DNA of 64,000 nucleotides. Source: Candidatus Villigracilis propinquus (lineage in GTDB: Bacteria > Chloroflexota > Anaerolineae > Anaerolineales > Villigracilaceae). Location: the NCBI GenBank assembly GCA_016714565.1, contig JADKDM010000013.1, forward strand, positions 103,337 to 167,336, given 5' to 3'. The translations under genes were made by a program, and so were the position numbers. Shown here in pieces: positions 9,621 through 20,100 of this stretch; position 1 is the first letter of the stretch; the number at the start of each line of letters is the position of its first letter. The notes under the pieces were generated by a model. The model ran no database searches and had not been told where the DNA came from. It saw only the letters and a program-made list of their open reading frames with translations.

Positions 9621-10355
9621 TTACAAGATTGTAGGTGTTTCTTTGGAGGAATACTCCCCGCGATATTCCTCCGGCAAAAGCGACGCCAATGCCGCCATGA
9701 TCTGCTTCGTCCCCTTCGCCACCGCCTCCTGCCTAGCCGACGCCTGACCGGTCAACCCGAACATTCGCCCCACTGTGACATGCACCCGCGCCCGCCGAAA
9801 GCGCCTGAGATGCCCATACACGTTCTCATTTTCCGTGCCGGTGATGGCAATCGGCAATATCGGCACGCCCGATTTATAAGCCAAAAATGCCGCGCCGCCA
9901 TTGCCCCCCTCCAACGCGCCGGTCAGGGAATACCTGCCCTCCGGCGCAATGACAATGATGCGGCCTTCCGCAAAACCATCCAACGCGGCGCGAATGGCGC
10001 GGATGTCGGAACGCCCGCGGTGCAGCCAGATGACGCCGTACCAATCCATTAATTTCCCCAGGATGGGGACTTCATACAACTCGATCCCACCGATCGCATC
10101 GGGAGGGGATGGCAACACAGAGATAATGGCCGGTAGATCCGAATCGCCAATGTGGTTGATAACGATCATCAAAGGACCGCTTCCGGGAATGTTCTCCAGC
10201 CCTTCAACTGTTATGTTCAAACAAACGCTGGCGACCAGTTTTGCCAATCCCTGCCCGAAGGCGCGAAACCAGCGGCGCGGACGGCTCATCTTCGGCAGGC
10301 GCACCAACTCGGGCCGCCATATTTCGCTTACAGATACGGGAGGAGGTCTGTTCAT
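9621..10355 (-). CDS. PlsC-like lysophospholipid acyltransferase family protein
   Basis: This 244-aa protein carries the acyltransferase motif I NHIGDSD (HX4D) and the substrate-binding motif APEGRYS, with later blocks ILPIAITGTEN typical of 1-acylglycerol-3-phosphate acyltransferases. It would move an acyl chain onto a lysophospholipid at the inner membrane face. It follows a second, divergent acyltransferase on the same strand about 50 bases upstream; both end in a similar LLPEEY(R/H)G block, which suggests a tandem duplication. Which of the two serves bulk phosphatidate synthesis cannot be decided. Confidence 0.88.
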   Translation of the reverse strand: MNRPPPVSVSEIWRPELVRLPKMSRPRRWFRAFGQGLAKLVASVCLNITVEGLENIPGSGPLMIVINHIGDSDLPAIISVLPSPPDAIGGIELYEVPILGKLMDWYGVIWLHRGRSDIRAIRAALDGFAEGRIIVIAPEGRYSLTGALEGGNGGAAFLAYKSGVPILPIAITGTENENVYGHLRRFRRARVHVTVGRMFGLTGQASARQEAVAKGTKQIMAALASLLPEEYRGEYSSKETPTIL

Positions 10356-10404
10356 AAATTAATTTCGGATCATGGAAGTTTCACTGCTGAATTTTACAGG
10401 CAAA

Positions 10405-11103
10405 CTACGCAATGATGGCCTGCCCGGCATAAACGCCATGATATTCCTCCGGCAATAACCCTGCGATATGGCGCATGACCAGATCCGCGTTTTGCTGGCG
10501 GGCGGCTCGCCTCTCCGCACCCTTTTGGATGACCGGCGGAAATTGGATCGGCTTGCCGATTCGCATTTCGAGTTCAGGCCTTTCGCCGCGTCCACGCCAG
10601 AACAATTTTGAGCGCTGCCAGAAATCATCGGTGGTGCCGACCAGGCCTACAGGAATAACCGGAACCTGCACATGCTCAATGATGTACCCAATCCCCGGTT
10701 TGGCGCGCCGCATGGCCGGCTCGTGGGAACGCCCGCCTTCCGGCGCAAGCAGCAAGGGGCGGCCTGATCTTAGGATCAACAAAATCTTTGTGAGCAATTC
10801 GCGGTCATAATCCCCGCGATGGACCGGGATAACCCCGTACATTTTCAGCAGTTCGCCCTGCCCCTTTTTGGAAAAGACATCCACTGCGCCGATCACCTCT
10901 GGCTTTTCCGGCCAGAAGGAAACCGCCAGCGGAGGATCGTAGATCGAGATGTGATTGATCGCAGCCACATATGGCATTCCAAGCGGAACATTTTCCACAC
11001 CTGAGACCTTTACCCGTCCAAGAATATGAATGAGGGTGCGAATAACGGGAGTCAAAAATATTCGATTGAGTTGAATGTGAAAGGGGATGGGGTAGGCTGG
11101 CAT
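10405..11103 (-). CDS. PlsC-like acyltransferase (second paralogue)
   Basis: The 232-aa protein has the HX4D catalytic motif in NHISIYDP, the glycerol-phosphate-binding block APEGGRS, and VIPVGLVGTTD. It shares the architecture and C-terminal LLPEEYHG with the gene at 9621-10355. It lies downstream of cytidylate kinase, separated only by a large GC-rich hairpin at 11127-11171 that may lower read-through. In this group 1-acylglycerol-3-phosphate acyltransferase activity is the usual role; cmk and plsC are also neighbours in other bacteria. Confidence 0.88.
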   Translation of the reverse strand: MPAYPIPFHIQLNRIFLTPVIRTLIHILGRVKVSGVENVPLGMPYVAAINHISIYDPPLAVSFWPEKPEVIGAVDVFSKKGQGELLKMYGVIPVHRGDYDRELLTKILLILRSGRPLLLAPEGGRSHEPAMRRAKPGIGYIIEHVQVPVIPVGLVGTTDDFWQRSKLFWRGRGERPELEMRIGKPIQFPPVIQKGAERRAARQQNADLVMRHIAGLLPEEYHGVYAGQAIIA

Positions 11104-11126
11104 TCTTGGCTATTGGCTTTTTGCTC

Positions 11127-11171
11127 GACCACCGCTCTATCGGGGGCTAAACCCCCGATAGAGCGGTGGTC
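11127..11171. terminator. Large GC-rich hairpin (GCTC-TCGGGGGC family)
   Basis: A near-perfect stem of about 20 bp (GACCACCGCTCTATCGGGGG paired with its complement) with a CTAAA loop, followed on the plus strand by T6. It lies between cmk and the downstream acyltransferase. Related hairpins with compensating changes lie at 36683-36722 and 59810-59848. Confidence 0.75.
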
Positions 11172-11175
11172 TTTT

Positions 11176-11859
11176 TTACTTGCACAATTCCATGACGCGG
11201 GCGAAGACTTGTTCGACATCCATTTTGTCCGAGTCGATAATGACGGCATCATCGGCAGGGCGCAGTGGAGCAACGGCGCGGGTGGAGTCGATGCGGTCAC
11301 GCTCGATCACTTTTCGCAAGATCTCATCGTAATCCGCTTTTTCGCCGCGGGCGATGAGCTCATCATAGCGGCGTTTGGCACGTTCTTCCGCGCTCGCATC
11401 CAAATAGACTTTCAGATCTGCTTCCGGTAAAACGACGGTGCCAATATCCCTCCCGACCATGACAACCTTGCCGCGTAATCCAATGCGGCGCTGCTGTTCG
11501 GACAGGGCCTTGCGAACTCCGGCATATGCTGAAACCACGGAGACGTTCGCATCCACTTCGCTGCCGCGCATATCCCAGGTGACATCCTTGTCGCCGATGA
11601 CCACATCACATGGGCGACCGTCACTTTTTGATGGCGGACGAATATCAATTTGCGCTTTTTGGGCAAGCTCCGTGATCGCTGCTTCATCTTTCAAGTTCAT
11701 GTCACGCTGCAAGGCGATCCAGGTGATGGCGCGATACATGATGCCCGTATCGAAGAAAAGATACCCAAGCGAGTTGGCAAGTTTGTTCCCAAGCGTGGAT
11801 TTGCCCGATGCGGCGGGGCCGTCGAGGGCGATGGTGGAAGGGGGGGATTGTTTTGTCAT
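11176..11859 (-). CDS. cmk: Cytidylate kinase
   Basis: The enzyme phosphorylates CMP and dCMP with ATP in pyrimidine salvage. The 227-aa product begins with the P-loop ALDGPAASGKSTLGNKLA and continues with the cmk signature FFDTGIMYRAIT. The insert GRDIGTVVLPEADLKVYLDA is the usual (d)CMP-binding region, and the LID region has ASAEERAKRRYDE. The length is normal for the family. The start chosen, MTKQSPPS, lies one base from the stop of the upstream membrane glycosyltransferase-like gene, so the two are probably translationally coupled. A longer in-frame start would overlap that gene by 180 bases and is rejected. Confidence 0.95.
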   Translation of the reverse strand: MTKQSPPSTIALDGPAASGKSTLGNKLANSLGYLFFDTGIMYRAITWIALQRDMNLKDEAAITELAQKAQIDIRPPSKSDGRPCDVVIGDKDVTWDMRGSEVDANVSVVSAYAGVRKALSEQQRRIGLRGKVVMVGRDIGTVVLPEADLKVYLDASAEERAKRRYDELIARGEKADYDEILRKVIERDRIDSTRAVAPLRPADDAVIIDSDKMDVEQVFARVMELCK

Positions 11860-11860
11860 T

Positions 11861-13582
11861 TTATTTATCGAGGAAAAGATCGTCGCGAGCCCAAAGGATG
11901 ACGGTCTCAGCGGTCTGTGGCATTTCGCGCAGGGTGATCCAGCGGACCCAATCTGCGGGCAGGGTGGTTTCCCAGACGGGAGTCTGCCGCCAGGAGAAGT
12001 CTTGTCCACGGTAGGCGGCAACGAGAGCGGGATCCATTTCAAAAGGAGTCACTACAAAGTACGGGGAACTGGCGGCATCGACGGTTTCGACCACTTGAAC
12101 CTGATGCTCACGCAATGTCCATTCGAGGGCAGGGGAGTTCACGCCGAGGATAACCACCGATGCAGCTGTGTCGTCCCCAACGCCGAGGTTTGAAATTTCA
12201 CGCACACTGGCTTCCAAAAGATGTGCCTGCGCAGGAATGGAGGGCGGCCACCATAATTCCGGGAATGCCATGCCGCGCAATCCGGCGGAGCCGAGTGTGC
12301 CGCCAAACCCAAGCGCCCCCAGCGCGATCACAAGCCCCCACACGCCGCCGAACTTCGCGGTGCGAATGGACCATCCCGCCGCGACCAGGATCAGGCTTAC
12401 AACCAGAAGCAACAAGGAGCCGATCAGAAGCCAGAAACGAATAACGTATTCCCTTGAATTGGTGGGATACCAAACCATACTTGAAAAATCAAGCCAGGCG
12501 AACACCCAGATAAATACGGTGAGAAAGATCACGCCGCCAACTTCGCCGCGTTCCTCGGGGTAGATATTGACGTTGCGAGCCAGCTCGATGGAGGCCAGCA
12601 CGAGGAGCGGGACGAGAGTCCACGCGAGGTCTGCGATCTGGCGGGAAGGCAGGAAAATGACGAGGAGCAATGAGACGAGAAACCAGATGCTCAGGAAGAT
12701 GATGCGCCGTCCGCCATTGACCCAGCCGCGGATGATGGCGATGAATGCGAGTAAAAATGCGAGGGGCTGATAAAAAAGCAGGGAAATGAAAACCCGCGTG
12801 GCAGGTACATTGGACGGGCTCAACCAGGAATTAATGTATGCGGGAATGGAAGAGAGCGCGGCGCTGAGTCCTTTGGGGACGATGAAGAAGAGCGTGCCTG
12901 CGGCGAGGAGGGTGATGATGAAAGGGATGAAGGATGAAGGATCAAGTTTGAAGGTTGAAGGTTGAAAGGTAAAAGTGGAGGTTGAAGATTCAAGGTCCCC
13001 GGTTGAGGGCTGTGAAGCGCGGCGGATGTTGAATGCCTGGAAGATGGCCCATGTGATTCCCAACCCGAGCAGGCCGGGCCAGATGGAAGGTCCGCTGAGG
13101 AGGAAGAGGGCGGCGAAGAAACCGGCAAGGCCGTGTTTGTTTTTGTCGAAACAGGCGGCGGCGAAGACAAGGAAGGCAATGGCGAAGATGGGGCTGGCGG
13201 CTTGTCTTGATAGTGAGGTCAGGCCCGGGTCGAGGGCAATGAAAAAGGCGAGGATCAAGCCCGGGCGGGGTCTGAGGCGTTTTTCATCGAAGAGGAGCGG
13301 GGCAAAAACGAGGAGACTGCCGATGAGGGCGGGAATGAGTCGGGCGAGGAAATCTGTCCCGCCGCCATAGAGGAAGAAGGCAACCGCAGTAGAGAGGATG
13401 TAAAAGGGATGCGGGGCGAGCGCGGTGACGGAGCCCTGGGCGATGCGAAGGGCTTGCAGTGCGGGCGCGGCTTCGGCGTCGGTGAGGGGCATGGCGCCGA
13501 GTTGAATGAGGCGCAAGGCGAGGGCAAGGAGGAAGGCCAGCGCGTACAGCCAGCCTGCGTATTTGAAATGTCGATGGGTCAT
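11861..13582 (-). CDS. GT39-like polytopic membrane protein (573 aa)
   Basis: The protein has around twelve hydrophobic helices and the early acidic motif LTDAEAAPALQALR that resembles the first-loop catalytic Asp/Glu region of the PMT/ArnT (GT39) glycosyltransferases. In that family a lipid-linked sugar is transferred to a protein or lipid on the outer face of the membrane. Near residue 190-220 there is a low-complexity insert (STSTFTFQPSTFKLDPSS) encoded by repeated GAAGGTTGA units, one of several such tracts in this region. A TACAAT box sits seven bases before the ATG. The gene is adjacent to the DUF2298 genes, supporting a surface-glycan role; the substrate is unknown. Confidence 0.65.
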   Translation of the reverse strand: MTHRHFKYAGWLYALAFLLALALRLIQLGAMPLTDAEAAPALQALRIAQGSVTALAPHPFYILSTAVAFFLYGGGTDFLARLIPALIGSLLVFAPLLFDEKRLRPRPGLILAFFIALDPGLTSLSRQAASPIFAIAFLVFAAACFDKNKHGLAGFFAALFLLSGPSIWPGLLGLGITWAIFQAFNIRRASQPSTGDLESSTSTFTFQPSTFKLDPSSFIPFIITLLAAGTLFFIVPKGLSAALSSIPAYINSWLSPSNVPATRVFISLLFYQPLAFLLAFIAIIRGWVNGGRRIIFLSIWFLVSLLLVIFLPSRQIADLAWTLVPLLVLASIELARNVNIYPEERGEVGGVIFLTVFIWVFAWLDFSSMVWYPTNSREYVIRFWLLIGSLLLLVVSLILVAAGWSIRTAKFGGVWGLVIALGALGFGGTLGSAGLRGMAFPELWWPPSIPAQAHLLEASVREISNLGVGDDTAASVVILGVNSPALEWTLREHQVQVVETVDAASSPYFVVTPFEMDPALVAAYRGQDFSWRQTPVWETTLPADWVRWITLREMPQTAETVILWARDDLFLDK

Positions 13583-13615
13583 GGGGGCTATTGTAATCGG
13601 TTTAATTTATCTGGT

Positions 13616-16088
13616 TTATGGCGCTTCATAAATAACCACGCCGCCTTGCTGGAAAACCGGCGCGAGGTGCAGCATGAATTTTTCTTCATTGACGGGCATG
13701 GAAACGCGCTCCAGTGTGCCAATGTAAATGTAACGGATGTTGTACTGTTCAATGATGGCTTGCGCTTCGTCCCAGCGGCCAGTGGAGTAGAGCCTGGAAA
13801 TGTCTTCACGGCGGGTGCCCTGCTGTTCATAGGTTCCGCGCCACTGGGATTCGTGGCCGGGCCATCCGAGAACGGTCTGCAAGCCGGTGAGCATGGAGAT
13901 GCGGGCATAGCCGCTGTATCCGTCTCCGATGGCTTCGGCGATGATCCCGTCCGGCGCGGTGAGCAGGAACTCAACGGCGGCGGCTTCATCGGGGTCTTCG
14001 CGTTGGACTCGGTCGAAGTCGTTGAGGGTGAAGCCGAAGAGCGGTTTGAAGTTGTTGGTCTTGGTCATCAGACCGAAGACGGGGTACAGCAGGCCGGAAA
14101 AAATAACGAGGGAGATCAGGATGCTGAAAACGATGTTCGTGACCCCGCGTAATTTTCTTCAGGAGGACGGCGGTGCCGAATGCTGCGGCGAGACTCCACA
14201 ACATCCACGCCTGATAGTAGAACTTGAAAACAGTGTTGATGCGGTAGCCAAACTGGTCACGCAGATAGACGAACTCGGGGGCAAGGACAAGGAGAGTGCC
14301 GAGGGTGAGGAGGAGGAGGACAAATGCAGAAGGCGGAAGGCGGAAGGCAGGGGAAGATGAGTCTGTGGGAGGTTGGGGATTGGCGAAGAGGAAGGATAGC
14401 GATGGGATGAGGGCGGCGAGCAGGGTGAGGAGGCTGCCGATGTAGCTTAATCTCCGCAGAGTGGTGGCGCTGATGTATTGGGCGGCGGTCATCTGCTGCG
14501 AATCGAGGAAATAGATCACGAAATCTTTTTCGACGATGGACCCGAGCCAGCCGAGAAGGAAAGTGAGAAGGAAAAGGATAAGAGTAAGCCCAAGGCTGAG
14601 GGAAAAGCCAAGTTTCCAATTGGAATTGATCTTTTCGCCGCGCCACAGATAAAGCAGCCAGCCGAAAATGGGGATGAGCAGCGTGCCCCACATGACCCAG
14701 AGATGGGTGCCGCGAGTGGGATACATAAAGTTCGGCAGGAGGCCGCCCGCCTGTGATGAAAAGCCAAGGTAGAACGGCAAATACAACAGCAGGGAGAACA
14801 GTCCGAGCGGTATGGCAAGCGTGAACAGGTCTTCGAGACGGGACCAACTCCAGCCTTCTTCACTGACGCGCCAGAAAACATACGCAGAGACGATGAGCGC
14901 TGCCGCGACGAGAATATCCCAGGTGTTGAGGAAGGCCAGTCCGCCGAGAGTGAGAGCCGCCAATGCAAAACCTGCAAAGTTGATGCGCAGCCGCAGGCCA
15001 AAGAAGTTGATCTCTCCGCGTGAGCCGCCGAGGAACAGATTCAACGCCACAGCAATGGCGAGCAGACTGAACGGGATCGCCAGCACATGCGGATGCAAAT
15101 CCCCGAGCAGGAAGGAGAAGAAGGGAAACTCATCGATGACTTCACGATGACCGCCCAGCATGTCGTAATCCTGAATCACACGCGAGGCTCGCCACCACCA
15201 AAGATAACGATCCGGCACCCAGCCGAACGGTTCCACAGGCGGAAGGGAAAGCTCCTTCATATCAAACCATTTCCAAAAGGCGCTGGTGAATTCGCCGGTG
15301 GCCGGGTCTTTTTTCCAGAACAGTCCGAGGCGGTGCAGCACTTCAAACACAGTCTCAAAATTGGAGACGAGAAGCAGAAAGAGCGGGGCGAGGAGGGCAG
15401 AGACAGAAGGCAGAAGGCGGGAGGCAGAAGGCGCAGAATCTTCACGGTCTGTGGTCTGTTGTCCATCGTCTGCTCTCGAAAGCAGGTTGAACAAAATGCC
15501 ATACGAACCGACCGCGCCGAGCGCGAAGACGAGCGAGGTCATCAGGTTGTGGGCGGTGCTGCCGTTGATGCCCGAAAGACGCGCGAGCATGGCGGTCATC
15601 ACATAGCCGAAGTAATAATAGGAAATGGCGTAGCCCGAAAGCCACGGGTCCTGCGGAGGGAAGGTGGGCGAGCGCAAAATGCCGTTGATGAAAGCCAATT
15701 CCATCGGGCGCTCGGTGCCGGTCAACTCGGGGTTGGCAGAGCGGACGAAGGCAAGGAACGCAAACGCCACGAGGAACAATATCTCTGTGGTGATGATGAG
15801 GGATTTGTTGGATTTAAGAAAAGTGATGAGTGATGAGTGATGAGTGACTAGGGACCAAACACTCAGACCAATGAGGATGGCGAGGGCAAAGAGAAGTCCG
15901 CCCGTGTCATTTTGCGCGGCGCCGAGGGATGCAAGCAGCCAGAAGGCGTAGCCCCAGATCAACAGACCGGCGGCGCGCGCGAGGGTGTAGCCGCGATCTG
16001 CCAATGCGGGGAAAAGGGCATAGGTCAGCGGGAAGGTGAGCCAGCCAAGCAGGGTGAGGATGATGTACCAGATAAAGAAGGCGGTCAT
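13616..16088 (-). CDS. Chlor_Arch_YYY (DUF2298) membrane protein, single copy, frameshifted near 14143
   Basis: The first frame (16088 to about 14140) begins MTAFFIWYI and contains the family hallmark ISYYYFGYVM after SPTFPPQDPWLSG. The second frame (to 13616) carries the soluble C-terminus ending VVIYEAP, homologous to the end of the 1,656-aa protein at 17184-22154. The frames join at a C4 run (14143-14146), giving continuous membrane sequence VTNIVFSILISLVIFSG across the join. The family is very hydrophobic, spread over Chloroflexota and Archaea, and probably made of membrane glycosyltransferases. At least three low-complexity inserts (near 14324, 15396 and 15822) lie in loops. The frameshift may be a sequencing error. 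Confidence 0.8.
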
Positions 16089-16134
16089 TGGGTTCCAGGA
16101 GAGCAGTGAGTAGTGGATAGTAATTGGTAATTGG

Positions 16135-16746
16135 TTAAGGCAATTGTTTGAGCATGCGATGGTAGCCGAGGGCTTCGTTTTCGTGCTGGACGGTTTCCGC
16201 AATTCGATAACCAAGGCGTTCATACAAACGCAGCGCACCCTGATTATACAAGCCAACGATCAGCGAACATTTTGCGAGCTTTTCATTACGCGCCAAATTC
16301 TCGGCAAAATTCAACAGAGCGGAGCCGACCCCGAGTCCCTGCACGGCAGGGTCCACACCCAGATTGCTGATGTAGTACTCATCCTTCAACGCTTCACGTC
16401 CGCCGGGCAGGCTGGCTCCACGCTTCATGAAACGGAGTGCGGGGCCAAAACCCATTGCAGAAAACAGATGAGGGCCTGTGGATACATTCAACAGACCGAG
16501 GCTGCGGCCTGTGTAGGAAAGCAGCATCCCTTTCAACGTCCCCGCGCTTTCCGCAACGAAGGAAAAGCGCAGGCCAAATCGTCCGGCATTGTTGCGGACA
16601 AGATCTTCAATGTATCTTTTTATCGACAAACCATCCGCGCCAAAAAGATGATCGCCCAGGCTGCCCATTGAGAGTTTGATCATCTCGGCGATGAACGGGG
16701 CGTCATTTTGAATCGCGGGGCGGATGTTGATCTCGGTCAAACTCAT
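16135..16746 (-). CDS. GNAT-family N-acetyltransferase
   Basis: The 203-aa protein shows the GNAT core: strand 4 YYISNLGVDPAVQG followed by the acetyl-CoA pyrophosphate loop QGLGVGSALL, and the late NQGALRLYERLGYRI helix-strand motif. It overlaps the preceding DUF952 gene by four bases (ATGA), so translation is coupled. The acceptor substrate cannot be inferred. The gene interrupts the run of glycan genes but is co-directional with them. Confidence 0.88.
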   Translation of the reverse strand: MSLTEINIRPAIQNDAPFIAEMIKLSMGSLGDHLFGADGLSIKRYIEDLVRNNAGRFGLRFSFVAESAGTLKGMLLSYTGRSLGLLNVSTGPHLFSAMGFGPALRFMKRGASLPGGREALKDEYYISNLGVDPAVQGLGVGSALLNFAENLARNEKLAKCSLIVGLYNQGALRLYERLGYRIAETVQHENEALGYHRMLKQLP

Positions 16747-17114
16747 AAGGGTGGGAGAATGAAATTTCCAGCAGGATCAGGCACAAAGTCCAGAATAGAG
16801 GCGACTGCGGTTAAGTTGATGGGGCCAAAGATGTGCGGAAATGAATCGGATTCGGAAATGCCCGGGGCGGGAAGTCCAGCAGGCGGTTCCCACTTAAGCT
16901 CGGGCTTGAGTGCTGCTTCGTTTAGCACCAGCAACACCAGATCATTTTTCCCGCGATAGAACGCGTTGGCAACATGCAGCACCTGCTTTTCCGTGGAGCA
17001 ATGGATGAAGCCTTCGGTTGCCAAACTCGGCGCAACATACTCACCGCGCGCCTGCGCTTCGAGCCATTCCTGTTTTGAGGTGATGTGCAGAATCAAAATA
17101 ATCTCCTTACGCAT
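16743..17114 (-). CDS. DUF952 family protein
   Basis: This 123-aa protein matches the DUF952 layout: an N-terminal HITSKQEWL block, then GFIHCSTEKQV, and a C-terminal SFPHIFGPINLTAV block with conserved His and Pro. The family is small, soluble and of uncertain biochemistry. The first Met may be at residue 1 or slightly later (LILHITS is where homology begins). It shares ATGA with the GNAT gene, so the pair form a two-gene unit. Confidence 0.85.
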   Translation of the reverse strand: MRKEIILILHITSKQEWLEAQARGEYVAPSLATEGFIHCSTEKQVLHVANAFYRGKNDLVLLVLNEAALKPELKWEPPAGLPAPGISESDSFPHIFGPINLTAVASILDFVPDPAGNFILPPL

Positions 17115-17116
17115 GG

Positions 17117-17181
17117 AGTCCGCAAGTTCTACTTGCGGATTCTCCAGCTATCGTCCGGAAGTAGAACTTCCGGACTCCGGT
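17117..17181. repeat. Paired stem-loops with AAGTTCTACTT cores
   Basis: Two palindromes stand head to tail: CCGCAAGTTCTACTTGCGG and CCGGAAGTAGAACTTCCGG, the second carrying the core in the opposite sense, with GGAGTCC-like flanks. The pair fills the gap between the 1,656-aa membrane protein gene and the DUF952 gene. A related palindrome lies inside the element at 56422-56533. Confidence 0.7.
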
Positions 17182-17183
17182 GT

Positions 17184-20100
17184 TTATTGTATGACTTCGT
17201 AAATGGTCGTGTCGGCGTCGTGATAGACCTCGCGCCAGTACGTGCCATCGAATTGCTCAAACTTCGCCAGCGCATCGGGAGTGCCATCCACGAGCGGATA
17301 AATATTCCGCTCCAACTGGCCGACGATGATGTAATGCACATCATATTTTTTGAGGAAAGCGCGCGCGGCTTGAATATCGGTGGCGTTATAGAAGGCGCCC
17401 ACCTCATTGACACGGTCCTGAACCTGAATGGAGAAGATGCCGCGCTGCTGGCGTTGATGCCAGTTCCAGCCGACCACGCCGGGCAGGCCGGTGTAAATGG
17501 TCATGCGCGTACACCAGCGGTATTCCGAGCAGTTGGCTTCCACAATGACGGGCGAACCCTGCACGTTATCCTGCAGCCAGCGGATGGCGCGGTAATCCTG
17601 GCTCAAGTCCATGAGCTGTCCATCCCAATGCTGGGAATAATTCATGTAGGTCATGCCGTCGAGGGTGCGCGGCGCTTCCGCTGTGATGCGGTCGGAGATC
17701 TTGTCGGTGGTGGCGGTGAGGGTGAACATGAATGCGCCCGCCAGCAGAACATACAAGCCGGTTTGGAAGATCGTATTCCAGCGTAAACGCCAGAATGGGA
17801 ACACGTTCAACAACCAGCCAAGCGCCGCTGCAGAACTGACAGCCAGCATCATCCATGCCTGCAAATACAACTTGAAGATGGTGTTCATGCGGCCAATGTC
17901 ACCCACCAATGAGACAAGTTCCACGGCAATGGTGATCACCAGAGCGGTACCGATCAGGAAAAGCACAAAGCGTTTTGTATCCGGCAGGTCGGGACGCAGA
18001 ATGAGAATGGCGGCAAGGAAAGCCATCGGCAATGCGAGGAAGCCTATCTTCACCCCTTCCACCGCGAAGTATGCCAGCAGGGCGATGAACACCGCCAGCG
18101 CGACCTCGATCCACAAGGCATATTTTCGCAAACGGCTCAAATGCGAAATGGGAGTCGCCGCCATCCATTCACGGGTTTCCCATATCAGCCACGCCGAAAT
18201 GATAAAGAGGAACAAACCCCAATGCGTGAAGTAGGATGAGAAGGAAGTACGCGAAGCCTTCCACCAATCCACGGAGTTATACGCCTGCCCGAACCATTTC
18301 GAGAAAGGCAGATAGAAAAGTGACGAAAGAACATACAACAACACAACAACACAAACGACCACTACGGCTTTCCCGAGCCATGCGGGCAGATTGAAATAGT
18401 CCTTCCACTCAAAATAGCGGAACAATGTGTACGCCACTGCAATGACAGCGAGCAACAGGTATGTGTACAGATCCCAGGTGTTCGTCGGTTTCAAGGCGCC
18501 GATGGTCAACGCGCCAATGCCGATCGCGGCGATCCACTCGCCGACAGTCAACTTCGCGCGCGCGCGGACGAATGAAAGCGACCAGGCAATGATCAGCAAA
18601 GCCAGCGGCATCACCAGCATGTGCGCGTGCAGGTCACTGTAAAGGAAAGTGAACAACGGGAATTCGGTGATCTCATTCCCCGGCCCCGCAGGGATGACAC
18701 GGCTCGGGAACCAATACCAGTCACCGCGCCCAAGCGGCAGCAACGCCTGCTCGGCGAACATCTTCCAAATGCCCTGAAAAGCCCAACCCCAACGCTGCAC
18801 AAGATTCGCGTCCACAGGCACAAGCCCGCCGGGAGCGGAAATGCGTTGAAGCGCATTGAACGTCATCTGGATCGTCCCGAGGTTGCCCAGCAGGATGGTC
18901 ATGAAAGAGGCGGAAAGGCCGGCGACGAGTCGAAGGTCGAAGGTAGAAGGTCTGTCATCGTCTTCGACATTTGACCCTTCGGCATTGCTCAGGGCAGGCT
19001 TGTGACCTTCGACCAAAGAGTACCCAACCACAAACGCGCTCACCGCGATCAATGCGAACCATGTTGGCAGGATAAAGTTGTACGCAATGGAAGGCACAAT
19101 GCCGAGCAATTTCACCGGCGTACCCGCCAGCACAAAACCGTAATAGTAATAGTTGATATAACCGCCCGCGAACCACGGGTCATACGGCGGGAAGCTCGTG
19201 CTTCGCAGAACCGCGTTGAAATACGAAAAATCCATTGGCCGCTCGCCGCCCTTGGCGGGATGCCACATATCCGAATTGCCAAGACGAATGAGCAGGTCGA
19301 TCAGGAAGAAGGTGAGGAAAACGATCTCCGCGAGGACAAAGAACCGGCGATTGGAATCCCAATCCTCCTTGAATTCCTCGCGGCGCTTCATCCACAAGCC
19401 GACGCCTGCCACTGCGATAATGACAAACGCCACGCTGATGGAGACTCGCGTGTACGGCACGCCCACCGAGCCGCCCATCCATGCCATCCACGCCAGCAGA
19501 ACCAGACCGACAATTCTGCCCAATGGATAGGCATATTGCTTTAATCCCGGCAGCGCCAAACGCGCGATCGGGTAGGCGAACAAGCCAAGCACAAAGATGA
19601 ACAGGTACCAGACCAGCACACCCGCGAACGGATATTTATTCTGAAGCCAGTCATAATCGAACAAGTCAGACCAGGTGCCGCCCGCGCGTTGACTGGCAAG
19701 CTGGGTATCCGTCAGCATCAGGTCTTTGTAATCGGAAGCCTGTTTCGGGGTGAGCGTGACCACCTTGGTCAGGTCCACGGAGCTTAGTTTTCCGAACACA
19801 TCCGCGGAGCGGAAGGCATCCGTCTTTTTGAAGATCAGAACCTTGGGATGGTCGTAAAAAGTAAAGGCTTCTTCGGCGGCCTGATCGTTGATCACCACCG
19901 CACCCAAAGTTGGGTAGGACTCAAACACTTCCACCAACTCAAAGCCCAACCTGCCTTCGTATTGACCGGGCTGCGCCTCACGGTAGCATTTGATGATGTT
20001 CTCATCGGCAGGGCAGCCGATCAGTTCACGGTAATACAGCGTGGTAAGCGGGTAGCGCTCCGGCAGGCGGGTGATCTGCGCGTACTGGTGATTGGTGGGG

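Noticed and set aside
13986..14140. Arg/His/Pro-rich C-terminal tail read in the first frame of the DUF2298 gene after the C4 run
   Set aside because: Out-of-frame read-through; the true C-terminus is in the next frame (13616-14140) and aligns with the paralogue.
15087..15833. 248-codon plus-strand frame opposite the DUF2298 gene
   Set aside because: Arg/Glu-rich mirror of a hydrophobic protein; no start signals.
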